64,000 nucleotides of DNA. It comes from Giesbergeria anulus (GTDB taxonomy: Bacteria; Pseudomonadota; Gammaproteobacteria; Burkholderiales; Burkholderiaceae_C). The stretch spans positions 142,732-206,731 of the forward strand of contig NZ_FOGD01000004.1 of NCBI RefSeq assembly GCF_900111115.1. Direction: 5' to 3'. The position numbers and the translations under genes were made by a program. Each line of letters opens with the position of its first letter. Within the stretch, counting starts at the first letter, position 1. Under the pieces are notes generated by a model, which searched no databases, was not told the origin of the DNA, and was given only the letters and a program-made list of their open reading frames with translations. Shown piece after piece: positions 34,111 through 42,223 of this stretch.

Positions 34111-35097
34111 ATGTCTTCTGATAATGCCCCCCGCCCCCCGGCTTCGCCCCCCGCTACCAGCACAGGCCGCCCAGTGCTGCGCCGCCCAAGCATCGTAGCC
34201 GCTGCCCCCCCTTTGCGCCCAGCGCGGCCCGCCCCAGCACCTGCGCGCCCGGCGGCTCCTGCCCCATCCCCTGAAGGCATCCGGCTGAACAAGCGCTTGG
34301 CCGAGTTGGGCCTATGCTCGCGCCGTGAGGCTGACGATTGGATTGCCCAAGGCTGGGTGCTGGTCAATGGTCAAGTAGCGGTGATGGGCACCAAAGTCAC
34401 GCCGCAAGACCGCGTCGAGGTAGAGCGCGCCGCGCAACGCCAGCAAGACAGCCGCGTCACTATCTTGCTCAACAAGCCCATTGGCTATGTCTCAGGCCAA
34501 GCCGAAGACGGCCACCAACCCGCCGTGGCCCTGATCAACCCGCGCACCCATTGGCGTCAAGATGGCAGCGGCTTGCGCTTTACTCCGCCCCACCTGCGCG
34601 GCTTGGCCCCAGCCGGGCGGCTCGATATTGACTCGGTGGGGTTGCTGGTTCTGACGCAAGATGGCCGCGTGGCCCGGCAGATCATTGGCGAAGACTCGGT
34701 GATGGAAAAAGAATACTTGGTGCGCGTGGTCTATCAGGGGCCGGGGCCGCTGCGCCCTTTGGCCCCCGACGAGCGCGCTGCCCCGCTGCTCGAAATCCAC
34801 GAAAACGATCCGGTCAGTAGCAATGTGCAAGCGGTGTTTCCACGGGCGCAACTGGAGCGCCTGCGCCACGGCTTGAGCCTAGACGGCCAGCCACTGCAAC
34901 CGGCCAAGGTGGAATGGCAAAACCCAGAACAACTGCGCTTTGTGCTGACCGAAGGCAAAAAGCGCCAAATCCGGCGCATGTGTGAACTGGTGGGCCTGAA
35001 GGTGGTGGGCCTGAAACGCATCCGCATTGGCCGCGTTGTGTTGGGCCAGTTGCCAGTAGGCCAATGGCGCTATCTGGGGCCACAAGAGCAGTTTTGA
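34111..35097 (+). CDS. rluF: RluF-like 23S rRNA pseudouridine synthase
   Basis: A 328-residue enzyme of the RsuA/RluB/E/F family. The N-terminal 55 residues are a low-complexity Ala/Pro/Arg extension encoded by C-rich runs. An S4 RNA-binding domain follows ([20 protein letters not shown]), then the catalytic domain with NKPIGYVSG, the catalytic-loop Asp in [20 protein letters not shown], and [16 protein letters not shown]. RluF modifies U2604 of 23S rRNA; the YVSG and EKEYLVRV segments fit RluF better than RluB. The C-terminal basic tail found in enteric RluF is absent. It is probably a single gene. ATG at 34111 is preferred over an upstream in-frame start. Confidence 0.85.
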   Translation: MSSDNAPRPPASPPATSTGRPVLRRPSIVAAAPPLRPARPAPAPARPAAPAPSPEGIRLNKRLAELGLCSRREADDWIAQGWVLVNGQVAVMGTKVTPQDRVEVERAAQRQQDSRVTILLNKPIGYVSGQAEDGHQPAVALINPRTHWRQDGSGLRFTPPHLRGLAPAGRLDIDSVGLLVLTQDGRVARQIIGEDSVMEKEYLVRVVYQGPGPLRPLAPDERAAPLLEIHENDPVSSNVQAVFPRAQLERLRHGLSLDGQPLQPAKVEWQNPEQLRFVLTEGKKRQIRRMCELVGLKVVGLKRIRIGRVVLGQLPVGQWRYLGPQEQF

Positions 35098-35186
35098 ACT
35101 GTTATCGCCCTAACGCCCCATAGCCGCGCTACAGTGGCAAATCTTATTTTCTTGCGCCCGCTTATTTGTTTCTCAGGAGAAATTTC

Positions 35187-36119
35187 ATGACTTCCCCCAA
35201 ATACCGACTGGTCACCCGCAGCGATTTTGACGGCTTGGTCTGTGCCGTGCTGCTCAATGAGCTGGAAATGATTGACGACATCGTGTTTGTCCACCCCAAG
35301 GACATGCAAGACGGCAAGATTGAGATCACCAGCCGCGACATCACCACCAACTTGCCCTATGTGGCGGGCGCGCATTTGGTGTTTGACCACCACGAGTCTG
35401 AGACCGTGCGCAACACCGGCGAGCGCGCTAATCACATCATCGAGGCCCATGCCCCCTCCGCCGCACGGGTGGTGTACAACCACTTTGGCGGCAAGGCGGG
35501 CTTTCCGCGCGTGACTGACGAGATGATGCTGGCCGTCGATCAGGCCGACTCGGCGCAATACTCGCGTGAAGATGTGCTCAATCCGCAAAAGTGGACGCTG
35601 CTCAACTACCTGATGGACTCGCGCACTGGGCTGGGGCGCTTTCGGGAGTTCCGCGTTAGCAACTACCAGCTGATGATGGACTTGATTAAATACTGCCGCA
35701 ACCACAGCATTGAACAAATTTTGGCCCTGCCCGATGTGCAAGAGCGGGTAGAGCTGTATTTTGACCACGCCGAAAAAGCCAAAGAGCAAATTTTGCGCTG
35801 TGCTACCCAGCACGGCAATTTGGTGGTGCTCGATTTGCGCGGCGAAGAGACCATCTGGGCCGTGAACCGCTTCATGATTTATGCGCTGTTCCCCACCGCC
35901 AACATCTCCATCCATGTGATGTGGGGTTTGCAAAAGCAAAACACGGTGTTGGCCACGGGCAAGTCCATCCTCGATCGTAGCAGCAAAACCCATGTGGGCA
36001 ACCTGATGCTCGAATACAACGGCGGCGGCCACAATGCGGCTGGTACTTGCCAAATCAGCAACGACCAAGCCGATGCGGTGCTGCAAACGCTGATTCAACG
36101 CATTAACGCTGACGGCTAA
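35187..36119 (+). CDS. DHH-family phosphoesterase (exopolyphosphatase-like)
   Basis: A 310-residue DHH/DHHA1 phosphoesterase. Motif I is RSDFDGLVCA (DxD equivalent), motif III is VFDHHES with the DHH signature, and motif IV is VDQADSA. A DHHA1 domain ends with GGGHNAAGTC, the substrate-binding GGGH loop. The family includes exopolyphosphatases, pAp phosphatases and nano-RNases; this one is usually labelled exopolyphosphatase, but c-di-nucleotide or nano-RNA hydrolysis is possible. TCAGGAGA lies eight bases before the ATG. A terminator-like hairpin follows, so it is probably monocistronic. Confidence 0.85.
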   Translation: MTSPKYRLVTRSDFDGLVCAVLLNELEMIDDIVFVHPKDMQDGKIEITSRDITTNLPYVAGAHLVFDHHESETVRNTGERANHIIEAHAPSAARVVYNHFGGKAGFPRVTDEMMLAVDQADSAQYSREDVLNPQKWTLLNYLMDSRTGLGRFREFRVSNYQLMMDLIKYCRNHSIEQILALPDVQERVELYFDHAEKAKEQILRCATQHGNLVVLDLRGEETIWAVNRFMIYALFPTANISIHVMWGLQKQNTVLATGKSILDRSSKTHVGNLMLEYNGGGHNAAGTCQISNDQADAVLQTLIQRINADG

Positions 36120-36132
36120 AGACGTTGGTGGT

Positions 36133-36158
36133 GGCCCGATGAATATCGGGCCTCTACT
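36133..36158 (+). terminator. Hairpin after the DHH phosphoesterase gene
   Basis: A perfect 8-bp stem (ggcccgat-gaat-atcgggcc, 36133-36152) 13 bases after the stop codon, followed by only a weak T-containing tail (tctact). It is terminator-like but short of a classical U-run. Confidence 0.5.
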
Positions 36159-36173
36159 GTGCAAATCCCATAG

Positions 36174-36245
36174 GTCGGGTTAGCCCAGCAGGTGTAACCC
36201 GACGATTAAAAAAGCGCGGGCTGATGGTGTTGGGTTGCGCTAACC
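36174..36245. repeat. Inverted-repeat element (gtcgggtta type) at the edge of the AT-rich islet
   Basis: gtcgggtta (36174-36182) and taacccgac (36195-36203) form a perfect 9-bp stem with a 12-base loop. A second, degenerate piece of the same kind, gttgggttgcgctaacc, follows at 36229-36245. Palindromes with this gggtta/taaccc theme are dispersed in many proteobacterial and cyanobacterial genomes. It lies immediately upstream of the nuclease gene where base composition changes. Confidence 0.55.
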
Positions 36246-36291
36246 TGAGCTGGAGCTGTCGTTTAATCTTAGTTAGATTTTGGGAGTTTTC

Positions 36292-37149
36292 GTGGAGAAG
36301 TCTTGGAAAGAAGCGATTAAGCGAATTTTGAAGGAGTCTGGTTCACCTTTGCACTACACAGAAATATCGGAGCAGATTCTTTCTCGTGGCTACTACGAAA
36401 CTGACGGAGCAACGCCAGCTGCAACAGTAAATGCTCAGATTGCATCATCCATCAAACATGATGGAAACAAGTCTCCGTTCATACGTGTCGCCAAAGGTAT
36501 ATTCGCATTAAAAGATTCTTTTTCTATATCGCCTACTCTAATCCCAACCTCGGATAAGCAGTTGGAAGCAATCATCGACCCTGAAATTGAGGCATCAGAT
36601 TCTATTATCCGTTCCTTCGGAATGTATTGGCAAAGAGATCTTGTTGTATGGCGCAACGACCCCAAGCTCTACGGAAAGCAGCAGGCAGCATCAAAGTCAA
36701 TTGACTTTGGGAAACAAAAAGGCATCTATATTCTTTATGATCATCACACGGTGGTCTATGTTGGCCGCTCTGTTGATCGCCCGATTGGAAAGCGTCTTTT
36801 TGAACACACCGCTGATCGTCTCGGTAGTCGATGGAACCGATTCTCTTGGTTTGGTTTACTTGAAGCAACGGATAACGGAGAACTACAAGAAACCCCGTTC
36901 AATAATTCACTTTCAACTATTATTGCCACACTAGAAGCTCTGCTTATTGAAGCACTTGAGCCGCCGCAGAATAGAAAACGTGGCGATGATTTCTCAGCTA
37001 TTGAATACATTCAATCCATTGATCCAGAGTTACGGGAGCGAGAAATTCAAAACACGCTCCGATCTATCGAGCAAAAAAATGCGAGGCGGTTCGTGAAAAA
37101 ATCTAACAAGATGCTCAAGCGGACAGATTTCAGTTGCCGCCTACCTTAG
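36292..37149 (+). CDS. HARE-HTH / GIY-YIG nuclease fusion
   Basis: A 285-residue protein. Residues 2-75 match the HARE-HTH (HB1/ASXL) winged helix: SWKEAIKRILKESGSPLHY, TEISEQILSRG and FIRVAKGIFALKD. Residues 143-220 are a GIY-YIG nuclease domain: GIYILY (144-149), VVYVGRS (154-160), the Arg/Glu/His cluster in KRLFEHT, and a Glu in the ATLEALLIEAL helix (about E215). All expected catalytic positions appear filled. The start is GTG at 36292, five bases after GGGAG. Base composition is clearly more AT-rich than its neighbours, suggesting transfer. HARE-HTH domains are known from restriction and chromatin proteins, so an orphan restriction or defence nuclease is a reasonable guess; no methyltransferase is nearby. 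Confidence 0.82.
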   Translation: MEKSWKEAIKRILKESGSPLHYTEISEQILSRGYYETDGATPAATVNAQIASSIKHDGNKSPFIRVAKGIFALKDSFSISPTLIPTSDKQLEAIIDPEIEASDSIIRSFGMYWQRDLVVWRNDPKLYGKQQAASKSIDFGKQKGIYILYDHHTVVYVGRSVDRPIGKRLFEHTADRLGSRWNRFSWFGLLEATDNGELQETPFNNSLSTIIATLEALLIEALEPPQNRKRGDDFSAIEYIQSIDPELREREIQNTLRSIEQKNARRFVKKSNKMLKRTDFSCRLP

Positions 37150-37173
37150 TTTGTAAAACCTTCAGAGTAAATA

Positions 37174-37479
37174 ATGGTTACTTGCTATCTACGTTACATC
37201 ATTGATCCGTTTAAACTCAAAGAATTTGAGAGTTACGGAAAAGTATGGATTCCTCTGGTTGAGAAGTTTGGTGGCAAACACCACGGCTACTTTTTGCCAT
37301 CAGAGGGGGCAAACAATGTTGCCTTGGCAATGTTCACGTTTCCCAGCTTGGCACTGTACGAGGAGTACAGAACCAAATCGCTCCAAGACCCAGAGTGTTT
37401 AGCTGCGTTCAAATATGCCGAGGAAACACGCTGCATCATCAGCTATGAACGCAGTTTTTTTAGGCCTGTATTCGAATGA
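37174..37479 (+). CDS. NIPSNAP-family protein
   Basis: A 101-residue dimeric alpha/beta-barrel-type protein of the NIPSNAP family. It has the typical start TCYLRYIIDPFKLKEFESYG, the middle GGKHHGYFLPSEGANNVALAMF and the end FFRPVF. Its biochemical role is not known. It lies 24 bases downstream of the nuclease and shares its lower GC content, so the two probably came in together. It ends before the convergent recG gene. A small hairpin (gcctga-aaaaa-tcaggc, 37512-37528) lies between the two genes. Confidence 0.88.
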   Translation: MVTCYLRYIIDPFKLKEFESYGKVWIPLVEKFGGKHHGYFLPSEGANNVALAMFTFPSLALYEEYRTKSLQDPECLAAFKYAEETRCIISYERSFFRPVFE

Positions 37480-37543
37480 AAAGGGTTCAACTGGGGCTTG
37501 AAACGCTAGCAGCCTGAAAAAATCAGGCGGGCTGGGTCAAAAT

Positions 37544-39661
37544 TTAAGCCTTCAAAAACTCGGCTTTGCCGCCCAACCAACGCGCAATGTGGCGTTGCGC
37601 CAGTTCGGGGTGCTGTGCCAGCATCTGTGGTGCCAGCGCCTTGGCCCAATCTAGCAGCAGGCCATCGGTGTTCAAGTCGGCAAAGCGCAGCATGGCGTCG
37701 CCCGATTGGCGCGCACCCAGAAACTCGCCGGGGCCACGGATTTCTAGGTCACGGCGGGCAATCTCAAAACCATCGTTGGTCTCAACCATCGCCTGCAAAC
37801 GCTCGCGGGCTACTTCGCCCACACGGCCATTGTCACCGGTGGAGTAGAGCAACACACACGCGGATGCCACCGCCCCCCGGCCCACGCGGCCACGCAACTG
37901 GTGCAACTGGCTCAGGCCAAAGCGCTCGGCGTGCTCAATCACCATCAGGCTGGCATTGGGCACATCCACGCCCACTTCGATCACCGTGGTGCTCACCAGC
38001 ACGCCCAACTGACCGGCGCTAAACGCCGCCATCACCGCTTTTTTCTCGGCGCTGGGCATCCGCGAATGCAGCAACCCGATGGCGACCCCCGGCAAGGCCG
38101 CCGATAAATCGGCGTGGGTGGCCGTGGCGTTGGACAGGTCAAGCGCTTCGCTTTCTTCAATCAGCGGGCAGACCCAGTAGGCTTGGCGGCCAGCGGCCAT
38201 TTGTGCCCCCAAGCGGGCGATGAGCTCATCGCGGCGGCTGTCGCTGATGGTTTTGGTAACGATGGGGGTGCGCCCCGGTGGCAGCTCGTCAATCACCGAG
38301 ACATCCAAATCGGCGTAGTAGCTCATGGCCAAGGTGCGCGGGATGGGTGTGGCTGTCATCATCAGCAAGTGCGGCTCCATGCCGTGGGCCGCCAGCTTTT
38401 GCCGCAGCGCCAAGCGTTGGGCCACGCCAAAGCGGTGCTGCTCGTCAATCAAGGCCAGCGCCAGATTTTTGAAATGCACCTGCTGCTGAATGACGGCATG
38501 GGTGCCGACCACCAGTGCTGCCTCGCCGCTCTCAATGCGCGCCAGCATGGCGGCGCGCTCTTTTTTCTTTTGCCCACCCACCAGCCATGCTACCGATTGG
38601 CCCCGTGCCGCCAGCAGCGGCTCCAGCCAACTAATCAGTTTGGCAAAGTGCTGCTCGGCCAAAATCTCGGTAGGGGCCATCAGTGCGCATTGCCAGCCTG
38701 CCTCTATTGCCAAGGTAGCCGCCAAAGCAGCCACTACTGTTTTGCCTGAACCGACATCGCCTTGCAACAGCCGGTGCATGGGCACGGGGCGGGCCAGATC
38801 GTGGGCAATTTCTGTACCCACACGGCGTTGGGCGGTGGTCAGGGCAAAGGGCAACACAGCCAGCAGTTGCTCAGGCAAGGGCAAGCCTGCAGGCCCAGCC
38901 ACGCGGGCCTGCAACACCGGGGCGCGCAACTGTGCCCGCTCCTGCCGCGACTGCGCTTGCGAGAGTTGTTGCGCTAGCAGCTCTTCGGCTTTCAGGCGTT
39001 GCCATGCCGGATGGCTTTGGTCTTCTAGCGTCGCCAGCGCCACATCAGGCGGGGGGTGGTGCAAAAACATCAGCGCTTGGCGCAAAGTCCACAGCTGCCC
39101 ACTGCCCAACGGGTCATGCCGTTGTAAGGGCGGCGGTGGTGCCCCTGGCGGCAGGGTTTCGGACAAATCCACACGCCCCAGCGCAGTCACAATCGCCCGG
39201 CGCAGATACGGCTGTGGCAGCCCAGCAGTGGCTGGATAAATCGGTGTCAGGGCCGCAGGCAGTTCGCCCTCAGCCAAACGAAAGGCCGGATGCAACATCT
39301 GCCGCCCCCAAAATCCCCCCTTGACTTCGCCCCGGATGCGCAGGCGCGCCCCCACCGCCATTGTTTTTTGCTGCGATGGATAAAAGCTAAAAAAGCGCAA
39401 TTCACAAGTGCCGGTGCCATCATCGACTAGTATGCGCAATTGGCGGCGCGGGTGCAGCACGATCTCCGAAGCGGTCACGGTGGCCTCAATTTGCACCATT
39501 TGGCCGTCGCGTGCGTTGCGCAGGGGGATGATGCGCGTCTCGTCTTCGTAGCGCAGCGGCAAATGCAGCGCAAGGTCAATGGCGCGCACCAGCCCCAGTT
39601 TGCGCAGGGCTTTTTGTGGGCCGCTCAGGGCCGCAGGTACAGAGGAGGAGGGTGCAGGCAT
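37544..39661 (-). CDS. recG: ATP-dependent DNA helicase RecG
   Basis: A 705-residue branch-migration helicase that remodels stalled replication forks and Holliday junctions. The N-terminal wedge (OB-fold) domain includes IDLALHLPLRYEDET and LRFFSFYPSQ. Helicase motifs are Walker A LLQGDVGSGKTVVA, motif II ALIDEQHRFGVAQR, motif III TATPIPRTLA, and the C-terminal RGRVGRG and the TRG-region DLEIRGPGEFLGARQSG. Length is normal (E. coli about 693). It is transcribed leftward, divergent from the CorA-like gene and convergent with NIPSNAP. Confidence 0.96.
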   Translation of the reverse strand: MPAPSSSVPAALSGPQKALRKLGLVRAIDLALHLPLRYEDETRIIPLRNARDGQMVQIEATVTASEIVLHPRRQLRILVDDGTGTCELRFFSFYPSQQKTMAVGARLRIRGEVKGGFWGRQMLHPAFRLAEGELPAALTPIYPATAGLPQPYLRRAIVTALGRVDLSETLPPGAPPPPLQRHDPLGSGQLWTLRQALMFLHHPPPDVALATLEDQSHPAWQRLKAEELLAQQLSQAQSRQERAQLRAPVLQARVAGPAGLPLPEQLLAVLPFALTTAQRRVGTEIAHDLARPVPMHRLLQGDVGSGKTVVAALAATLAIEAGWQCALMAPTEILAEQHFAKLISWLEPLLAARGQSVAWLVGGQKKKERAAMLARIESGEAALVVGTHAVIQQQVHFKNLALALIDEQHRFGVAQRLALRQKLAAHGMEPHLLMMTATPIPRTLAMSYYADLDVSVIDELPPGRTPIVTKTISDSRRDELIARLGAQMAAGRQAYWVCPLIEESEALDLSNATATHADLSAALPGVAIGLLHSRMPSAEKKAVMAAFSAGQLGVLVSTTVIEVGVDVPNASLMVIEHAERFGLSQLHQLRGRVGRGAVASACVLLYSTGDNGRVGEVARERLQAMVETNDGFEIARRDLEIRGPGEFLGARQSGDAMLRFADLNTDGLLLDWAKALAPQMLAQHPELAQRHIARWLGGKAEFLKA

Positions 39662-39863
39662 GGGTAGATTTTGACCGATGACAAGGTTGCAGTGCGTCGG
39701 TCAGCGCTGACACACCATTGACACATAGCGGCCCCTAAAATCGTACAGGCCCAGCCTGCACTATCAAGCGTCTATTCCTTGGCAAGCATGCACAGGTATG
39801 CTGCACTCACCAAAGTCAATAGATTGATTTTTAAGAAACTTGCTCTTCTCTAGATCAAAGTTT

Positions 39864-39892
39864 TTGCAATCATCTCATTAGCAGTTTATAGA
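39864..39892 (+). promoter_or_regulatory. Predicted sigma-70 promoter for the MgtE_N-CorA gene
   Basis: -35 TTGCAA (39864-39869), a 17-base spacer and -10 TATAGA (39887-39892), placing the transcript start near 39899, about 20 bases before the ATG at 39918. The 256-bp divergent region is AT-rich compared with its surroundings; I see no metal-sensing leader such as an M-box in it. Confidence 0.6.
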
Positions 39893-39917
39893 ATAACATC
39901 CTTCATCATAAACTGCC

Positions 39918-41237
39918 ATGCATCTTCAAAAGGTTCGAGACATCTTAGGTCGACAAAAAATGATTGAAGACATGATCCGCGTCCAAACGATGCCTCGGCA
40001 AGAGATTGTAGAAACCTTAGTGCAGCGCCAACATCTGGCAGAACTCAAAAGTTTGCTCGAACCCTTGCCAGCAGAAGAAATTGCTACGATTTTGGAGGCC
40101 TTAGATAAAGAATCTGCCCAGATAGTTTGGTCACAAATCCCTGAAGAATTGGCTAACAATATTCTCTGGGAAGTGTCCGATAGCTGCCGTGAACAACTGG
40201 TGGGTGAGCGAGAGCCCAGTTTTGACGAAAGCCAAATTTGTGCGTTTGAGTTGGTAGATGGAAAACTGCTACAAATTGCTGTTTCAAGCAGAAAAGACCT
40301 TGAGGGCAAGAAGCCGATCTGGATTGATCTGATTAACGTCACCAAAGCAGAGCGCAATTTTGTGGGACAACATTTTGGGCTTAGTCTGCCAGACCCTGGT
40401 GATGTAACAGACCTTGAGGTTAGTTCACGCTTTCACGTGGAGTTTTCCGGTGATATTCACCTACATTCTAATTTTTTGTTAGATCGCGCTGGAAGCTCAC
40501 GCAGTATTCCTGTTGCTTTCGTTTTGCATAATGGGGTTTTATTTACACTCAGAAATGAAGAACTGCCCGTTTTTCGCTTGCAACGACTGCGCGCCCATGC
40601 CCAGCCGGGATATGTTTCAGATGCCTTTGATATCATAATAGATTTATATGGCGCTGATGTTGAATATTCTGCAGATTCTCTTGAAGATATTTATGCAACC
40701 TTGGGTAAAGTTGGGCATCAGGTTTTGAGTGAAGCTATCACTGATAAGGAGGCTGCTGCTATCTTAGGTGAAATTGCAGAACAAGAAGACCTGAACGGAA
40801 GAATTCGTGGCAACATTCTTGATACACAGCGCGCTATCAACTTCTTGATGCGTAGTCGTGTGCTTTCTAATGAGCAGTTTGAAGAATCAAAACAGATTCT
40901 GCGCAACATTGAATCCTTGAATAGCCACACTTCTTTTCTTTTTGATAAGATAAACTTTCTGATGGATGCTACGATTGGTTTTATTAATATCAATCAGAAC
41001 AGAAGAATTAATAAATTGACAGTATTAAGCGTAGTATTTATGCCTATCAATATTTTGGCAGGCATGGGGGGTATGTCAGAATTTTCTATGATGACTCAAG
41101 GTATTCCTTGGCCCATCGCCTACAGCACTTTTTTGGCAGTTTCTTGTTTGATGGGTGGCATAACCTTCTTGGGACTGAAGTATTTCGAAAACAAAGAAAA
41201 ACAAAGCGCAAAATTAGTCCCCATCCGAAACCGATAA
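39918..41237 (+). CDS. MgtE_N-CorA fusion transporter lacking the GMN motif
   Basis: A 439-residue membrane protein. Residues 30-105 resemble the MgtE N-terminal superhelical domain (LVQRQHLAELKSLLEPLPAE and repeats of this helix type). The rest is CorA-like: a cytoplasmic alpha/beta domain, a long stalk helix (DLNGRIRGNILDTQRAINFL) and two C-terminal membrane segments. The CorA selectivity motif GMN between TM1 and the loop is GMG here (LAGMGGMSEF, about 382-384). In known CorA proteins GMN is essential for Mg2+ entry, so transport may be altered, specific for another ion, or lost. Codon use is more AT-rich than the flanking genes. A promoter and a short leader lie upstream. Confidence 0.82.
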   Translation: MHLQKVRDILGRQKMIEDMIRVQTMPRQEIVETLVQRQHLAELKSLLEPLPAEEIATILEALDKESAQIVWSQIPEELANNILWEVSDSCREQLVGEREPSFDESQICAFELVDGKLLQIAVSSRKDLEGKKPIWIDLINVTKAERNFVGQHFGLSLPDPGDVTDLEVSSRFHVEFSGDIHLHSNFLLDRAGSSRSIPVAFVLHNGVLFTLRNEELPVFRLQRLRAHAQPGYVSDAFDIIIDLYGADVEYSADSLEDIYATLGKVGHQVLSEAITDKEAAAILGEIAEQEDLNGRIRGNILDTQRAINFLMRSRVLSNEQFEESKQILRNIESLNSHTSFLFDKINFLMDATIGFININQNRRINKLTVLSVVFMPINILAGMGGMSEFSMMTQGIPWPIAYSTFLAVSCLMGGITFLGLKYFENKEKQSAKLVPIRNR

Positions 41238-41262
41238 TAAAATAAGTAACAAGGTGCGAATA

Positions 41263-41306
41263 CTAAAAAATTATTTTTTAGCTTGGGCCAGCACAGCATG
41301 GCTGGC
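41263..41306. terminator. Hairpins between convergent genes
   Basis: An AT stem ctaaaaaa-tta-ttttttag (41263-41281) is followed by a GC stem gccagc-acagcatg-gctggc (41287-41306). Read leftward, the GC stem is followed within a few bases by the A/T-rich stem, giving a plausible terminator for the exported-protein gene. The arrangement may serve both convergent genes. Confidence 0.45.
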
Positions 41307-41323
41307 TGACTGCCACAATGACC

Positions 41324-41866
41324 TCAATGAATGATAAACACCTTCTTAATCATCTGTTCTGTATAGGGCTCATCCCGACTCTTGCGGATTCCGACATAGA
41401 TAATCGCTCCTTTTTCTTTAACGAACGGCGAATAGTTCACTTGTCGGGTGATGGACTTCGTCTCGATACCCACCATGCGTCGAAACGATGGTACAGGCAT
41501 ACCATCACTTTCAGCCGTTATTAAAAATGGTCTCCAAAGTTCAGTATCGTTGCGCTGATTTCCTGATCCGTCGTAGTGATAGAACTGCTCTCCAACTTGC
41601 ACCACCACATCCATCTCGTCAAGGACTGTCGGATCCTCGCCTTCGTCCAAGGTCGCCGTCACGTATAGAGTTTTGTCCGGTGTAGCCAAGCACGATCCCA
41701 GAGGAGCACTTCTTAAAAATGGATTTCTGCTATCGCAGGAGATGATCTTTTTTGAAACGTCTTCTGCGGAAATAGTAACAGCATACGCATGGCTGCTGGC
41801 TAATCCGATTCCTAACGCCATTGTTGCCCCAACGATTGCGGCGGCAAAACGATTATTTGAGCTCAT
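41324..41866 (-). CDS. Exported protein of unknown function
   Basis: A 180-residue protein with a signal peptide (about 1-29, ending SHAYA-VT) that I do not recognise. The mature domain is beta-rich with two Cys (C44, C59) likely to pair, and a conserved-looking QVGEQFYHYDGSGN followed by ETKSITRQVNYSPF. The pattern recalls small periplasmic or surface-exposed proteins with a beta-sandwich. A strong AAGGAGATATCG site precedes the ATG, so the gene is real. Low GC of gene and upstream DNA suggests transfer. An 18-bp perfect palindrome lies about 150 bases upstream. Confidence 0.75.
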   Translation of the reverse strand: MSSNNRFAAAIVGATMALGIGLASSHAYAVTISAEDVSKKIISCDSRNPFLRSAPLGSCLATPDKTLYVTATLDEGEDPTVLDEMDVVVQVGEQFYHYDGSGNQRNDTELWRPFLITAESDGMPVPSFRRMVGIETKSITRQVNYSPFVKEKGAIIYVGIRKSRDEPYTEQMIKKVFIIH

Positions 41867-42223
41867 CGATATCTCCTTTTCATTGAAAAATCAAGTGGAT
41901 GGGCTGCAAAATTATTCATTCCAGTGACAAAGCCACTCATCCACCCCCCATGTGCTGGTAGCAAAATCAATAATAACAGCAAAAATTAGCTGTGAATTAA
42001 TTTAATAATCGATGAGTTACGTAACTCATGTAACGATATGCTTCTAACAATGAAGCTAATCGTCACTATTCTTTGCTTACCATATGGAGATAAAATTACC
42101 GCCAAATGATGGAGAACAGCTCAGTTGCATAGGCGTCGGCGAACTACCCGTTTACCTTGATAGTTGACACTGATGACAAAAATACCGTTTGCAACCTCGC
42201 ACCGCATGTTGGCATCAATGTGA
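41867..42223. other. AT-rich intergenic stretch with palindrome
   Basis: A 357-base region between the start of the exported-protein gene and the end of aas. It is AT-rich in its first 250 bases. It contains the 18-bp palindrome described separately. At the aas end, a short frame of 28 residues (MRCEVANGIFVISVNYQGKR on the minus strand, 42121-42210) looks protein-like but lacks a ribosome binding site and is not called. I see no RNA gene. Confidence 0.5.
42012..42029. promoter_or_regulatory. 18-bp perfect palindrome, atgagttac-gtaactcat
   Basis: A perfect 9+9 inverted repeat upstream of the exported-protein gene. On the leftward strand a weak promoter can be drawn with -35 TTACAT just before and -10 GATTAT just after the palindrome (17-bp spacer), so the palindrome would occupy the spacer. 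It is a likely operator for an unknown dimeric regulator. Confidence 0.6.

Noticed and set aside
42121..42223. Protein-like short frame on the minus strand downstream of aas
   Set aside because: About 28 residues look protein-like, but there is no ribosome binding site and the only longer reading runs into aas in another frame; at most a gene remnant.
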